From: Duganella margarita
Lineage (GTDB): Bacteria; Pseudomonadota; Gammaproteobacteria; Burkholderiales; Burkholderiaceae_D
Reading direction: 5' to 3'
Assembly: GCF_009857535.1 (NCBI RefSeq)
Contig: NZ_WWCS01000002.1
Coordinates: 248,001-312,000, forward strand
Length of the DNA: 64,000 nucleotides
Shown one piece after another: positions 1 to 10,907 of this stretch. The translations under genes were made by a program, and so were the position numbers. Each line of letters starts with the position of its first letter. Positions within the stretch are counted from its first letter, which is position 1. The notes beneath the pieces are model-generated. The model saw nothing but the letters and a program-made list of their open reading frames with translations. It ran no database searches and was not told where the DNA came from.

Positions 1-745
1 CCAGCTCGCTGCGATTGAGGATCAGCAGCCGCAGGCCGCCCAGGTCCGCCGGCAGCCGGGCCATCTTCGGCTGCGAGACGGCAACAATCACCAGGGGCAC
101 GTTGTCGGTGCGCGCACTTTCCAGGAGCGCTGTGATGCTGTCGGCAGGCAGGTTGAGATCGGCCACGGTCATGGCGGCGGCTGAGCGTTGGGGCAGGCGG
201 CTGGCCAGGAAGGCCGGCGTGATGCGGTCGTACAGGGCCATGTCGGCCAGGGCCAGCACCAGCTCGCCCTTGTCGTCGAGGATGGCGGTATAGGTGCCGG
301 TGGCGGCGTCTTGCAGCTTGAGGCTGCCACGGGTGTCGATGCCGGCCGCTTCCGCATGATCTTGCAGGTTGCGGCCGGCGCCGTCGTCGCCGACGGCGGT
401 CAGCAGCGCCGCCGGCAGGTTCAGACGGGCCAAGTTTTCGGCAATGTTGCGCGCCACGCCGCCGTAGACTTCCTCGGCGGTGGCGGGATTGGAGGTGCCC
501 AGCTGCATCGTCTGGATGGTGCGCAGCTTGCGGTCCAGGTTGGCGGCGCCGATGCACATCACCGGTCGCTTGTCCGGCAGCACGTAGGCGCGCCCCAGCA
601 GGCGGCGTTCGCGGATCAGGCCGGCGATGTGGCCGGCCACGGCGGAACGCGACAGGCGCAGTTCCACCGCCAGGTCTTGCTGGGAGATGAAGGGGTTGGC
701 ACGGATCAGCTGGTAAAGCTGTTCCTTCTTGGAGGACTCGGTCAC
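1..745 (-). CDS. HTH-domain PfkB-family kinase, partial (runs off left edge)
   Basis: The reading frame starts at a GTG (position 745) behind an AAAGGG ribosome site and stays open to the left edge, about 248 codons. Residues 1-55 form a winged-helix domain (QQDLAVELRLSRSAVAGHI). From about residue 57 a ribokinase/PfkB fold begins (VMCIGAANLDRK) with the family signature GGVARNIAENLARL. The catalytic C-terminal GAGD motif lies outside the window. HTH-PfkB proteins of this build resemble E. coli YeiI and the pseudouridine kinase group. Divergence from the nucleoside operon suggests a nucleoside or pentose kinase that may also bind DNA; the substrate is inferred, not shown. Confidence 0.85.
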   Translation of the reverse strand, partial: MTESSKKEQLYQLIRANPFISQQDLAVELRLSRSAVAGHIAGLIRERRLLGRAYVLPDKRPVMCIGAANLDRKLRTIQTMQLGTSNPATAEEVYGGVARNIAENLARLNLPAALLTAVGDDGAGRNLQDHAEAAGIDTRGSLKLQDAATGTYTAILDDKGELVLALADMALYDRITPAFLASRLPQRSAAAMTVADLNLPADSITALLESARTDNVPLVIVAVSQPKMARLPADLGGLRLLILNRSEL

Positions 746-959
746 GGTAGTGGCCCTTTTAAACAATTGTCTTCAATGGTAAACATTAGTTTGAATCGAG
801 TCAATCGCGGGTCCACGGCTAAGTTTCGCTTGGTTTATAATACCCGCGATTTATATCACTTTTATATAAATAGCTAAGAAAAATGGTATTTGCCATACAT
901 ATGCACGATGATGCATAGTGCCAGCTTCCCCAGCCACATCAAAAAATTCGAGGATTTCC
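746..959. promoter_or_regulatory. Divergent AT-rich control region between HTH-kinase and deo operon
   Basis: This 214-bp gap is far richer in A and T than the flanking genes. A TATAAT hexamer lies at 836-841, pointing toward the purine nucleoside phosphorylase gene, but no good -35 box was found at 16-18 bp. Near the kinase start are AAAC-ATTA-GTTT at 781-792 and AACAATTGT around 762-770, which could be operator half-sites. Operator function is a guess. Confidence 0.4.
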
Positions 960-1799
960 ATGTCTAATAACTCCCCATTCCAGGCAGCCGACATTATTCG
1001 CGCCCGTCTTCCAGAAGGCTTCAAGCCGCGCGTTGCGATGATTCTCGGTTCCGGCCTCGGTGTGCTGGCGGAACAGATGACCGACGCGGTCACTATCGGC
1101 TACGACGAACTGCCGGGCTTCCCGATCTCCACCGTGCACGGCCATGCCGGCGAACTGGTGATCGGCACCCTGGCTGGCGTGTCGGTGGTGTGCATGAAAG
1201 GCCGCGGCCACGTCTACGAAGGCTACGGCCTGGGCGTGATGACCAGCGCCGTGCGCACCATGAAGCTGCTGGGCTGCGAGATGCTGTTCGTGACCAACGC
1301 CGCCGGTTCGCTGCGCACCGAAGTGGACGCCGGTGCGCTGGTTGCGCTGACCGACCATATCAACTACCTGCCGGGCACCCCGATGATGGGCCCTAACGAT
1401 GAACGGTTCGGTCCACGCTTCTTCAGCATGGCCAACGCCTACGATGCGGAACTGCGCGCGTTGCTGCATACCTCGGCCAAAGAGAAAAACGTCACGCTGC
1501 ATGAAGGCGTGTACATCGCCTACGCCGGTCCTAACTTTGAAACGCCTGCGGAAATCCGCGCATTCAAGACGCTGGGTGCCGACGTGGTGGGCATGTCGGT
1601 GGTGCCGGAAGTGGTGTCGGCCCGTCATTGCGGCCTGAAAGTGGTCGGTGTGTCGGCGATTACCAACCTGGCCGAAGGCCTGTCGCCGTTCCCGCTGTCG
1701 CATGACCAGACCTTGAAATACGCAGCGATCGCAGCGACGTCGCTGATTGAAGTGATCCTGGGCTTCCTGGGCAATGTGGCGAAAACGCCGCAAGCGTAA
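960..1799 (+). CDS. Purine-nucleoside phosphorylase (trimeric PNP/XapA type)
   Basis: This enzyme phosphorolyses purine (deoxy)nucleosides to free base and (deoxy)ribose-1-phosphate in the cytoplasm. The 279-residue protein shows the PNP/MTAP family pattern: GSGLG near residue 30, KGRGHVYEGYG, TNAAGSLR, GPNFETPAEIRA and SAITNLAEG. The Asn in the last motif matches the oxopurine-selective residue of mammalian PNP (Asn243), so inosine and guanosine are the likely substrates. The ATG at 960 was chosen because CGAGGA lies 6 bp upstream; a longer reading frame from 918 has no such signal. It is the first gene of the deoxynucleoside group and is followed by a terminator hairpin. Confidence 0.93.
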   Translation: MSNNSPFQAADIIRARLPEGFKPRVAMILGSGLGVLAEQMTDAVTIGYDELPGFPISTVHGHAGELVIGTLAGVSVVCMKGRGHVYEGYGLGVMTSAVRTMKLLGCEMLFVTNAAGSLRTEVDAGALVALTDHINYLPGTPMMGPNDERFGPRFFSMANAYDAELRALLHTSAKEKNVTLHEGVYIAYAGPNFETPAEIRAFKTLGADVVGMSVVPEVVSARHCGLKVVGVSAITNLAEGLSPFPLSHDQTLKYAAIAATSLIEVILGFLGNVAKTPQA

Positions 1800-1806
1800 A
1801 GATCCC

Positions 1807-1833
1807 AAGGGGCGGCTGGTCCGCCCCTTTTTT
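1807..1833 (+). terminator. Rho-independent terminator after PNP gene
   Basis: A perfect 7-bp stem, GGGGCGG (1809-1815) with CCGCCCC (1821-1827), encloses a 5-nt loop and is followed by six T residues (1828-1833). It starts just after the PNP stop codon and would at least partly separate PNP transcription from deoB. Confidence 0.85.
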
Positions 1834-1838
1834 GTTAG

Positions 1839-1922
1839 CCCGTCATTCCCGCGCAGGCGGGAATCCATGCTGAGCGTACGCTCAGGCGTTGTATGGGTTC
1901 CCGCTTTCGCGGGAACGACGGG
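1839..1922. repeat. Paired dRS3/REPIN-like repeat, copy A
   Basis: Two hairpin units face each other: ATTCCC-N8-GGGAAT at 1845-1864 and GTTCCC-N8-GGGAAC at 1897-1916. They are bounded by CCCGTC and GACGGG, and the spacer contains CCATGCTGAGC. Copies B, C and D at 6503, 7936 and 17092 share this plan. The 20-bp unit matches the consensus of neisserial dRS3 repeats; the paired inverted layout resembles REPINs. Confidence 0.85.
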
Positions 1923-1939
1923 AGGAAATGGAGTTCATC

Positions 1940-3133
1940 ATGAAACGCGCATTTATCCTGCTGCTCGATTCGTTTGGTCTGGGCGCCACGCCCGACGCGG
2001 CGAAGTACAACGACGTCGGCGCCAATACCTTCGGCCACATCGCGGCCAGCATCGCCAAAAGCGGCAAGCCGATGTCGCTGCCGACCATGGAAAAACTGGG
2101 CCTGACCGCCGCCGCCCATCTGGCCAGCGGCGAGTGGGCCACCGGCTTTACGCAACGCGAAGGTTTCACCGCCGCCTATGGCGCCGCGCGCGAGCGTTCG
2201 ACCGGCAAGGACACCCAGTCCGGCCACTGGGAAATCGCCGGCGTGCCGGTGGAATTCGACTGGGGCTATTTCCCGAAAACCGTGCCATCGTTCCCGGCCG
2301 AGCTGACCGCCAAGCTGCAGGAGCTGACCGGCGTTCCCGGCTTCCTGGGCGACTGCCACGCCTCGGGCACGGACATCATCAACAAGCACGGTGACGAGCA
2401 TGTCGCCACCGGCAAGCCGATTATCTACACCTCCGCCGACTCGGTGCTGCAAATCGCCGCGCACGAAGAATCGTTTGGCCTGGAGCGTTTGTACGAAGTG
2501 TGCGAGATCGCCTTTAAACTGGTTGAGCCGTACAACATCGGCCGCGTGATCGCCCGTCCATTCCTGGGCGCGAACGGCAACTACACCCGCACCACCAACC
2601 GTCACGACTACGCGGTCGCACCGCCGGCGCCAACGCTGCTGGACCACGTCAAGAACGACGGCGGCGAAGTTATCGCGCTGGGTAAGATCAGCGACATCTT
2701 CGCCACCCAGGGCGTATCGCGCCTGGTCAAGGGCAAGGACAATATGGCGCTGTTCGACGCGCTGCTGAAAGTGGCCGACGAAGCCGGCGACAAGTCGCTG
2801 ACCTTCGTGAACTTCGTCGACTTCGACCAGGCCTTCGGCCATCGCCGCGACGTCAATGGCTATTCGAACGCGCTGCACGAGATGGACGCACGCCTGCCGG
2901 AGTTCATCGCCAAGCTGCAACCGGACGATCTGGTGGTGATCACCGCCGACCATGGCTGCGATCCGACCTGGCCGGGCTCCGACCACACCCGTGAACACAT
3001 CCCGATGATCTTCTTCGGCCCGAATGTGAAAGCGCAGTCGCTGGGCATTTCCGAAACCTTCTCCGACATCGGCCAGACCCTGGCCCATCACCTCGGCGTC
3101 AAACCACTCGCAAACGGAACCAATCTGTTATGA
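1940..3133 (+). CDS. deoB: Phosphopentomutase
   Basis: DeoB converts (deoxy)ribose-1-phosphate into the 5-phosphate, linking the phosphorylases to DeoC. The 397-residue protein (E. coli DeoB has 407) begins MKRAFILLLDSFGLG, giving the alkaline-phosphatase-superfamily metal Asp near the N-terminus. It carries the phosphopentomutase motif GKDTQSGHWE around residues 92-101, and the second metal cluster ADHGCDPTWPGSDHTREH near the C-terminus. The start at 1940 matches the conserved MKRAF N-terminus; an in-frame ATG at 1928 sits only 2 bp after GGAGG. The stop overlaps the deoC start (ATGA), implying coupled translation. Confidence 0.97.
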   Translation: MKRAFILLLDSFGLGATPDAAKYNDVGANTFGHIAASIAKSGKPMSLPTMEKLGLTAAAHLASGEWATGFTQREGFTAAYGAARERSTGKDTQSGHWEIAGVPVEFDWGYFPKTVPSFPAELTAKLQELTGVPGFLGDCHASGTDIINKHGDEHVATGKPIIYTSADSVLQIAAHEESFGLERLYEVCEIAFKLVEPYNIGRVIARPFLGANGNYTRTTNRHDYAVAPPAPTLLDHVKNDGGEVIALGKISDIFATQGVSRLVKGKDNMALFDALLKVADEAGDKSLTFVNFVDFDQAFGHRRDVNGYSNALHEMDARLPEFIAKLQPDDLVVITADHGCDPTWPGSDHTREHIPMIFFGPNVKAQSLGISETFSDIGQTLAHHLGVKPLANGTNLL

Positions 3134-4092
3134 GCATCATTACCGATTTCAAACGCAATGAAGCCGTCCCGCTGGACCTGGGCTGGATCAATCACATCCA
3201 CGTGAACAAGAGCGCCGCCGACCGCCGCGCCGCCAGCCTGGCCAACCGCCGCACGGTGAAGAAGGAATACCAGGCCGCCTGGCTGGTCAAGGCCATCGGC
3301 CTGATCGACCTGACCACGCTGTCCGGCGACGATACGCCGGGCCGCGTTGAACGCCTGTGCCGCAAGGCGCTGCGTCCGCTGCGCGCCGATCTGGTGGAAG
3401 CACTGGGCCTTGACGACTATAACCTCGCCACGGGCGCCGTGTGCGTGTACCACGAGATGATCAAGCCTGCGGTGGACGTGCTGCAAGGCCGCCTGCCTAT
3501 CGCTGCGGTGTCGACCGGCTTCCCGGCCGGCCTGACCAGCATGGAAACCAAGGTGCGCGAGATCGAACTGTCGGTCGCCGCCGGCGCCTCCGAAATTGAC
3601 ATCGTCATCACCCGTCAGCACGTTTTGACCGGCAACTGGCAAGCGCTGTACGACGAGATGCTGGCTTACCGCAAGGCTTGCGGCGAAGCGCACGTCAAGG
3701 CGATCCTGGCGACCGGTGAACTGGTCACGCTGGAAAACGTCGCCAAGGCGTCGTGGGTGTGCATGATGGCTGGCGCGGACTTCATCAAGACCTCGACCGG
3801 CAAGGAGCCGGTCAACGCCACGATCCCGGTGTCGCTGACGATGGTGCGCGCGATTCGCGAATACCACGAGCAGACCGGCTTCAAGATCGGCTACAAGCCG
3901 GCGGGCGGCGTCGGCACGGCCAAGGCCGCGCTGCAGTACCTGACCCTGATGAAGGAAGAACTGGGCAACGAGTGGCTGGAACCGCACCTGTTCCGCATCG
4001 GCGCTTCCAGCCTGCTGACCGACATCGAGCGTCAGCTGGAGCATTACGTGACCGGTAACTACTCGGCCGCTCACCGCCACGCGCAACCATAA
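3130..4092 (+). CDS. deoC: Deoxyribose-phosphate aldolase
   Basis: DeoC cleaves 2-deoxyribose-5-phosphate to glyceraldehyde-3-phosphate and acetaldehyde. The Schiff-base lysine lies in FIKTSTGK (Lys220) and the second active-site lysine in GYKPAGGVG (Lys256). At 320 residues it is longer than E. coli DeoC (259) and closer in length to the eukaryotic DERA-like group, with an N-terminal extension of about 50 residues before the barrel. It overlaps deoB by 4 bp and is followed 14 bp later by the aldehyde dehydrogenase gene, whose likely job is to remove the acetaldehyde. Confidence 0.97.
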   Translation: MSIITDFKRNEAVPLDLGWINHIHVNKSAADRRAASLANRRTVKKEYQAAWLVKAIGLIDLTTLSGDDTPGRVERLCRKALRPLRADLVEALGLDDYNLATGAVCVYHEMIKPAVDVLQGRLPIAAVSTGFPAGLTSMETKVREIELSVAAGASEIDIVITRQHVLTGNWQALYDEMLAYRKACGEAHVKAILATGELVTLENVAKASWVCMMAGADFIKTSTGKEPVNATIPVSLTMVRAIREYHEQTGFKIGYKPAGGVGTAKAALQYLTLMKEELGNEWLEPHLFRIGASSLLTDIERQLEHYVTGNYSAAHRHAQP

Positions 4093-4106
4093 GAATCGGA
4101 ACAGTC

Positions 4107-6488
4107 ATGCCAACCATCAAAGAGATCCTGAACACCATGGAATACGGCCCAGCACCGGAAAGCACGAAAGAAGCGCAAGCGTGGCTGGAACAACGCGGCC
4201 GCCAATTCGGCCTGTTCATCAACAACGAATGGAGCGAGGCCGGTGAGCTGTTCGAGTCCATCAACCCAGCCAGCGGCGCCAAGCTGGCCGACCTGACGCA
4301 AGGCAGCGCGCAAGACGTCGACCGCGCCGTCGCCGCCGCGCGCGCCGCGCAACCTGGCTGGCAGGCGCTGGGCGGCCATGGCCGCGCCAAGGTGCTGTAC
4401 GCGATTGCGCGCCTGATGCAAAAGCACGCGCGCCTGTTCGCCGTGCTGGAAACGCTGGACAACGGCAAGACCATCCGCGAAACCCGCGACGTCGACTTGC
4501 CGCTGGTCGCGCGTCACTTCTACTACCACGCCGGCTGGGCGCAACTGCAGGCCGAGGAATTCTCGGACTACCGCGCCGTTGGCGTGATTGGACAGATCGT
4601 GCCGTGGAACTTCCCGCTGCTGATGCTGGCGTGGAAAATCGCACCGGCGCTGGCCGCCGGTAACACCGTGGTCTTCAAGCCGGCCGAATTTACTTCGCTG
4701 ACCGCGATGCTGTTCGCCGATATCTGCGTGCAGGCCGGCGTGCCGGCGGGTGTGGTCAACATCATCACCGGCGATGGCCGAGTGGGCGAAGCCATCGTCA
4801 AGCACGAAGGTATCGACAAGCTGGCCTTCACCGGTTCCACCGAAGTCGGTCGTTTGATCCGCGAAGCGTCGGCCGGCAGCGGCAAGAAGCTGTCGCTGGA
4901 ACTGGGTGGAAAATCGCCGTTCATCGTGTTTGAAGATGCGGACCTGGACGCTGCGGTTGAAGGCCTGGTCGACTCGATCTGGTTCAATCAGGGCCAGGTG
5001 TGTTGCGCGGGTTCGCGCCTGCTGGTGCAGGAATCGGTGCAGGATAAATTCCTGGCCAAGCTGCGCGCCCGCATGGACAAGCTGACCCTCGGTTCGCCGC
5101 TGGACAAGTCGATGGACATCGGCGCGCTGGTCGATCCGGTGCAGAAGCAGCGCATCGAAGGCCTGGTGCAATCGGCGCGCGACGAAGGCTGCACTGTGTA
5201 CCAGCCAGCGTGCGAACTGCCGGCCGACGGCTCGTGGTTCCCGCCAACGCTGATCACCGGCGCTTCGACCGCCGCCGCCGTGGCGCAGGCCGAAATCTTT
5301 GGCCCGGTGCTGGTGGCGATGAGCTTCCGCACTCCGCCGGAAGCCGTGCAACTGGCGAACAACACGGTGTACGGCCTGGCCGCATGCGTGTGGACCGAGA
5401 ATATCTCGCTGGCGCTAGATGTTGCGCCGGCCATCAAAGCTGGCGTGGTGTGGATTAACACCGCCAACCAGTTCGACGCCGCTTGCGGCTTCGGTGGCTA
5501 CCGCGAATCCGGCTACGGCCGCGAAGGCGGCCGCGAAGGCATGTACGAGTACCTGACCGCGCTGTCTGAAGATGCGCGTCCTGCCGCGCCGCTGCTGGCG
5601 CCTAAAGCCAAGGCCAAAGCCGCCGCGCCGGCCGGCAGCCCGTTCGCTGTCGATCGCACCGCCAAGCTGTATATCGGCGGCAAACAGGCCCGCCCTGATG
5701 GCGCCTACAGCCGCGCGATTCACGGCGCCGACGGCGCCTTCATCGCCGAAGTGGGCGAGGGCAGCCGCAAGGACATCCGCAACGCCGTGGAAGCTGCGCA
5801 CAAGGCCACCGGCTGGACCAAGGCGACTGCGCACAACCGCGCGCAGGTGCTGTACTACATCGCAGAAAACCTGGCCGCGCGCGGCGAGGAATTCGCGGCC
5901 CGCATCGCCGCCATGACCGGCACCAAGACCGCCGAGAAAGAAGTGCAGGCATCGATCGAGCGTCTGTTCTACTGGGCGGCGTGGGCCGACAAATACGACG
6001 GCCTGGCGCATCAGCCGCCAATGCACGGCATTACCGTGGCGCTGAACGAGCCGCTGGGCGTGATCGGCATTGTGTGCCCGAACGAGTCGCCGCTGCTGGG
6101 CTTCATCTCGCTGGTGGCGCCGGCGATCGCGCTGGGCAACCGCGTGGTGGTGGTGCCGTCGGAAGCGCATCCGCTGTCTGCCACCGATCTGTATCAGGTG
6201 CTGGATACCTCGGACCTGCCGGCTGGTGTGGTCAACATCATCACCGGTTCGGCCGATGAACTGGCGCGCACGCTGGCAACGCACGGCGATATCGATGCGG
6301 TCTGGCGTCATGACGGTTCGGCCGAAGGCTGTGCTGAAGTTGAGCGTCTGTCGGCATCGTCGCTGAAGCGTACCTGGGTGGGCGGCGCAAAAGGCCGCGA
6401 CTGGTACAGCACCGCGCAAGCCGGTGGCCGCGCCGTGCTGGCGCATGCGTCGCAAGTCAAAAATATCTGGATTCCTTACGGCGTCTAA
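4107..6488 (+). CDS. Two-domain aldehyde dehydrogenase, ALDH16-like
   Basis: The 793-residue protein has two ALDH folds in tandem. The first (about 30-490) is complete: PWNFP with Asn168, ELGGK with the general base Glu265, and GQVCCAGSR with nucleophile Cys299. A linker rich in Ala, Lys and Pro (about 495-515) leads to a shorter second ALDH-like domain (about 520-793). There the NAD-fold motif EPLGVIGIVCPNESP is visible, but the catalytic Cys and Glu motifs are not. This is the layout of the ALDH16 family, in which bacterial members keep an active first domain. Placed directly after deoC, it probably oxidises acetaldehyde to acetate; that substrate is inferred. Confidence 0.9.
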   Translation: MPTIKEILNTMEYGPAPESTKEAQAWLEQRGRQFGLFINNEWSEAGELFESINPASGAKLADLTQGSAQDVDRAVAAARAAQPGWQALGGHGRAKVLYAIARLMQKHARLFAVLETLDNGKTIRETRDVDLPLVARHFYYHAGWAQLQAEEFSDYRAVGVIGQIVPWNFPLLMLAWKIAPALAAGNTVVFKPAEFTSLTAMLFADICVQAGVPAGVVNIITGDGRVGEAIVKHEGIDKLAFTGSTEVGRLIREASAGSGKKLSLELGGKSPFIVFEDADLDAAVEGLVDSIWFNQGQVCCAGSRLLVQESVQDKFLAKLRARMDKLTLGSPLDKSMDIGALVDPVQKQRIEGLVQSARDEGCTVYQPACELPADGSWFPPTLITGASTAAAVAQAEIFGPVLVAMSFRTPPEAVQLANNTVYGLAACVWTENISLALDVAPAIKAGVVWINTANQFDAACGFGGYRESGYGREGGREGMYEYLTALSEDARPAAPLLAPKAKAKAAAPAGSPFAVDRTAKLYIGGKQARPDGAYSRAIHGADGAFIAEVGEGSRKDIRNAVEAAHKATGWTKATAHNRAQVLYYIAENLAARGEEFAARIAAMTGTKTAEKEVQASIERLFYWAAWADKYDGLAHQPPMHGITVALNEPLGVIGIVCPNESPLLGFISLVAPAIALGNRVVVVPSEAHPLSATDLYQVLDTSDLPAGVVNIITGSADELARTLATHGDIDAVWRHDGSAEGCAEVERLSASSLKRTWVGGAKGRDWYSTAQAGGRAVLAHASQVKNIWIPYGV

Positions 6489-6502
6489 CAACGGCACTAC
6501 CC

Positions 6503-6585
6503 ACGTCATTCCCGCGTACGCGGGAATCCATAGAACGCCGGCTTCGGATGCTCAGCATGGATTCCCGCCTGCGCGGGAATGACGT
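6503..6585. repeat. Paired dRS3/REPIN-like repeat, copy B
   Basis: ATTCCC-N8-GGGAAT units at 6508-6527 and 6561-6580 face each other, flanked by ACGTC and GACGT. The spacer contains GCTCAGCATGG, the complement of the spacer motif in copy A. It fills the gap between the aldehyde dehydrogenase gene and deoA and could form a long hairpin in the transcript. Confidence 0.88.
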
Positions 6586-6606
6586 TTTGAATTCCGGGAG
6601 AATTTT

Positions 6607-7932
6607 ATGTCTTACCTACCTCAAGAGATCATCCGCAAAAAGCGTGACGGCGGCATTCTGTCGGCCGAGGAGATCCAGTTCTTCGTTGGCGGCATCACCT
6701 CCGGCGGCGTGACCGAAAGCCAGATCGCCGCGCTGGCGATGGCGGTCTACTTCAACGACATGACCATGGACGAACGCGTCGCCTTTACGCTGGCCATGCG
6801 CGACTCCGGCGAAGTGCTGGACTGGCGCTCGCTGGACCTGAACGGCCCGGTGGTCGACAAGCACTCCACCGGCGGCGTCGGCGACGTCGTCTCGCTGCTG
6901 CTCGGTCCTATGGTCGCAGCCTGCGGCGGCTACGTGCCGATGATCTCCGGCCGTGGCCTGGGCCACACCGGCGGCACGCTGGACAAGTTCGACTCCATCC
7001 CTGGCTACACCACGGTGCCGGACAATGCGCTGTTCCGCAAGGTGGTGAAAGAAGTCGGCGTCGCCATCATCGGCCAGACCGCGTCGCTGGCGCCGTCGGA
7101 CAAGATCTTCTACGGCGTGCGTGACGTCACCGCCACCGTCGAATCGGTGGCCATGATCACCGGCTCCATCCTGTCGAAAAAACTGTCGGCCGGCCTGGAT
7201 GCGCTGGCGATGGACGTCAAAGTCGGCAGCGGCGCCTTCATGCCGACCTACGAAAAATCGGTGGAACTGGCCGAGAGCATCGTCAAGGTGGGCAACGGCG
7301 CGGGCATGATGACCTCCGCCATCCTGACCGACATGAACGAATCGCTGGCGCCCTACGCCGGCAACGCTGTCGAAGTACGCGGCGCGATCGACTACCTGAC
7401 TGGCAAGTCGCGTCCTGCGCGCCTGCACGAAGTGACGATGGCGCTGTGCGCCGAGATGCTGGTGCTGGGCAAACTGGCGGCGACCGAAGAAGAGGCGCGC
7501 GCCAGGCTGCAAGCGTCGCTGGACAGCGGCGAAGCGGCCGAACGCTTTGCGCGCATGGTGACGGCGCTGGGCGGTCCTGCGGACCTGATGGACAATCCGG
7601 ACAAATATCTGGAACGCTCGCCGATCATCGTGCCGGCGCCGGCGTTGACGTCGGGTTATGCGGCTGCAGCCAACTGCCGTGAGATCGGCCTGGCGGTGGT
7701 ATCGCTGGGTGGCGGCCGCCGTCGCGCCGCCGATCCGATCGACTTCGCCGTCGGCCTGACCGACCTGGCGGGCCTGGGCGACAAGATCGAAGCCGGCCAG
7801 CCGCTGGCCATGGTGCACGCGCGCACGCAGCAGGCGGCCGAACAAGCCATTCGTGAAATCCAGGCGGCGTATGAGATTACCGATGCCGCGCCTGCCGCCA
7901 ACCCAGTTATCTACCGCACAATCCGCCCGTAA
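6607..7932 (+). CDS. deoA: Thymidine phosphorylase
   Basis: DeoA splits thymidine and deoxyuridine into base and deoxyribose-1-phosphate. The 441-residue length is typical. The family signature [14 protein letters not shown] is present near residues 115-128, and the phosphate-binding loop [10 protein letters not shown] lies near 83-92. The domain order is the small alpha domain, the alpha/beta domain, and the C-terminal PYNP domain ([16 protein letters not shown]). A GGGAG site lies 8 bp before the ATG. Its products feed deoB and deoC, and the thymine or uracil released is the substrate of the reductive pathway encoded at 19833-26770. Confidence 0.97.
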   Translation: MSYLPQEIIRKKRDGGILSAEEIQFFVGGITSGGVTESQIAALAMAVYFNDMTMDERVAFTLAMRDSGEVLDWRSLDLNGPVVDKHSTGGVGDVVSLLLGPMVAACGGYVPMISGRGLGHTGGTLDKFDSIPGYTTVPDNALFRKVVKEVGVAIIGQTASLAPSDKIFYGVRDVTATVESVAMITGSILSKKLSAGLDALAMDVKVGSGAFMPTYEKSVELAESIVKVGNGAGMMTSAILTDMNESLAPYAGNAVEVRGAIDYLTGKSRPARLHEVTMALCAEMLVLGKLAATEEEARARLQASLDSGEAAERFARMVTALGGPADLMDNPDKYLERSPIIVPAPALTSGYAAAANCREIGLAVVSLGGGRRRAADPIDFAVGLTDLAGLGDKIEAGQPLAMVHARTQQAAEQAIREIQAAYEITDAAPAANPVIYRTIRP

Positions 7933-7935
7933 CGC

Positions 7936-8009
7936 CCGTCCTCCCGGCGCAAGCCGGGACCCATAACCCGCATGCTCGCCATGGATTCCGGCGTCCGCCG
8001 GAATGACGG
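7936..8009. repeat. Paired dRS3/REPIN-like repeat, copy C (diverged)
   Basis: The left unit TCCCGG-N6-CCGGGA is degenerate. The right unit, ATTCCG-N8-CGGAAT at 7985-8004, is an intact hairpin with changed bases. The outer CCGTC and GACGG and the inner CATGCTCGCCATGG keep the plan of copies A and B. It separates deoA from cdd. Confidence 0.75.
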
Positions 8010-8016
8010 CACATAG

Positions 8017-10087
<2,071 letters not shown>

Positions 10088-10142
10088 CGTTCCCTCCCTT
10101 GAGTGAAGCAATCCAGTATACGCCGATGGCCCGCCGATGCGA

Positions 10143-10907
10143 TTACATTTGCTGGAATAAATGGGTGTGGCCGCGGCTTACTTCCAACAGTTGCGGGTGG
10201 TTGCGAATGCGCACCATCTGGCGGCCGCGCAGGTCGCGCGTGACTTCTTCGATGGCATCCACGCGCACCAGGGTCGAGCGGTGGATGCGCCAGAATTCGT
10301 CCGGGTCCAGCTCGTCCGCCAGCTCCTTGAGCGTCTTGCGGATCAGGACTTCCGACTGCTCGGTCTGCACCCGCGTGTATTTTTCGTCGGCCTGGAAGAA
10401 CAGCACCTCGCGCGTCGAGATCATGCGCAGGTTGGCGCCGACCACGGCCTGGATCCAGCGCAGATAGTCGGTTCTGGCCGCTGCCGGTTTGCTGTGGTGC
10501 GACAGCAACTGGCTCAGCTGCCGCTCGATGTTGGACGGCTGCTGGCCGATCAGCGATTGCAGCCGGGCGCAGGTGGTTTTCAGGCGTTCGCCGCCGACCG
10601 GCTTCAACAGGTAATCCAGCGCGCCTTGCTCGAACGCTTCAATCGCGTACTGGTCGTAGGCGGTGACGAACACCAGGTGGCAGCGGTTGAACAGCATGCG
10701 CGCCGCTTCAATGCCGGACAGCCCCGGCATGCGGATGTCGAGGAAGACGATGTCCGGCTGGTGCTTGCCGGCCAGCGCCACGGCTTCGATGCCGTTCTCG
10801 GCTTCGGCGACGATGTTCAGCGCCGGCCAGGCTTCCTGCAGGCGGCTGCGCAGTTGCTGGCGCATGCCTTCTTCATCGTCGGCGATCAGGGCGGTGGGAG
10901 CAGTCAT
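10143..10907 (-). CDS. LytTR-family response regulator
   Basis: Residues 1-120 form a receiver domain, with Asp10/Asp11 in the acidic pocket, phospho-acceptor Asp57 in FLDIRMPG and Lys in YLLKPVGG. Residues 150-254 form a LytTR DNA-binding domain (VLFFQADEKYTRV, FWRIHRSTLV). The 254-residue protein is of AlgR/LytR type. Its ATG overlaps the stop of the upstream histidine kinase gene (ATGA), so the pair is a translationally coupled two-component system. The regulated target is unknown. Confidence 0.95.
   Translation of the reverse strand: MTAPTALIADDEEGMRQQLRSRLQEAWPALNIVAEAENGIEAVALAGKHQPDIVFLDIRMPGLSGIEAARMLFNRCHLVFVTAYDQYAIEAFEQGALDYLLKPVGGERLKTTCARLQSLIGQQPSNIERQLSQLLSHHSKPAAARTDYLRWIQAVVGANLRMISTREVLFFQADEKYTRVQTEQSEVLIRKTLKELADELDPDEFWRIHRSTLVRVDAIEEVTRDLRGRQMVRIRNHPQLLEVSRGHTHLFQQM

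Noticed and set aside
1845-1864. dRS3-like 20-mer as a filamentous phage attachment site, as in Neisseria
   Set aside because: The match to the consensus is real, but no phage genes lie nearby and four paired copies look like a dispersed repeat family, not an integration scar.
939-1868. Long minus-strand reading frame (309 codons) opposite the PNP gene
   Set aside because: It mirrors the codon pattern of the strongly conserved plus-strand PNP gene, is rich in His, Arg and Gln as such shadows are, and has no family features.
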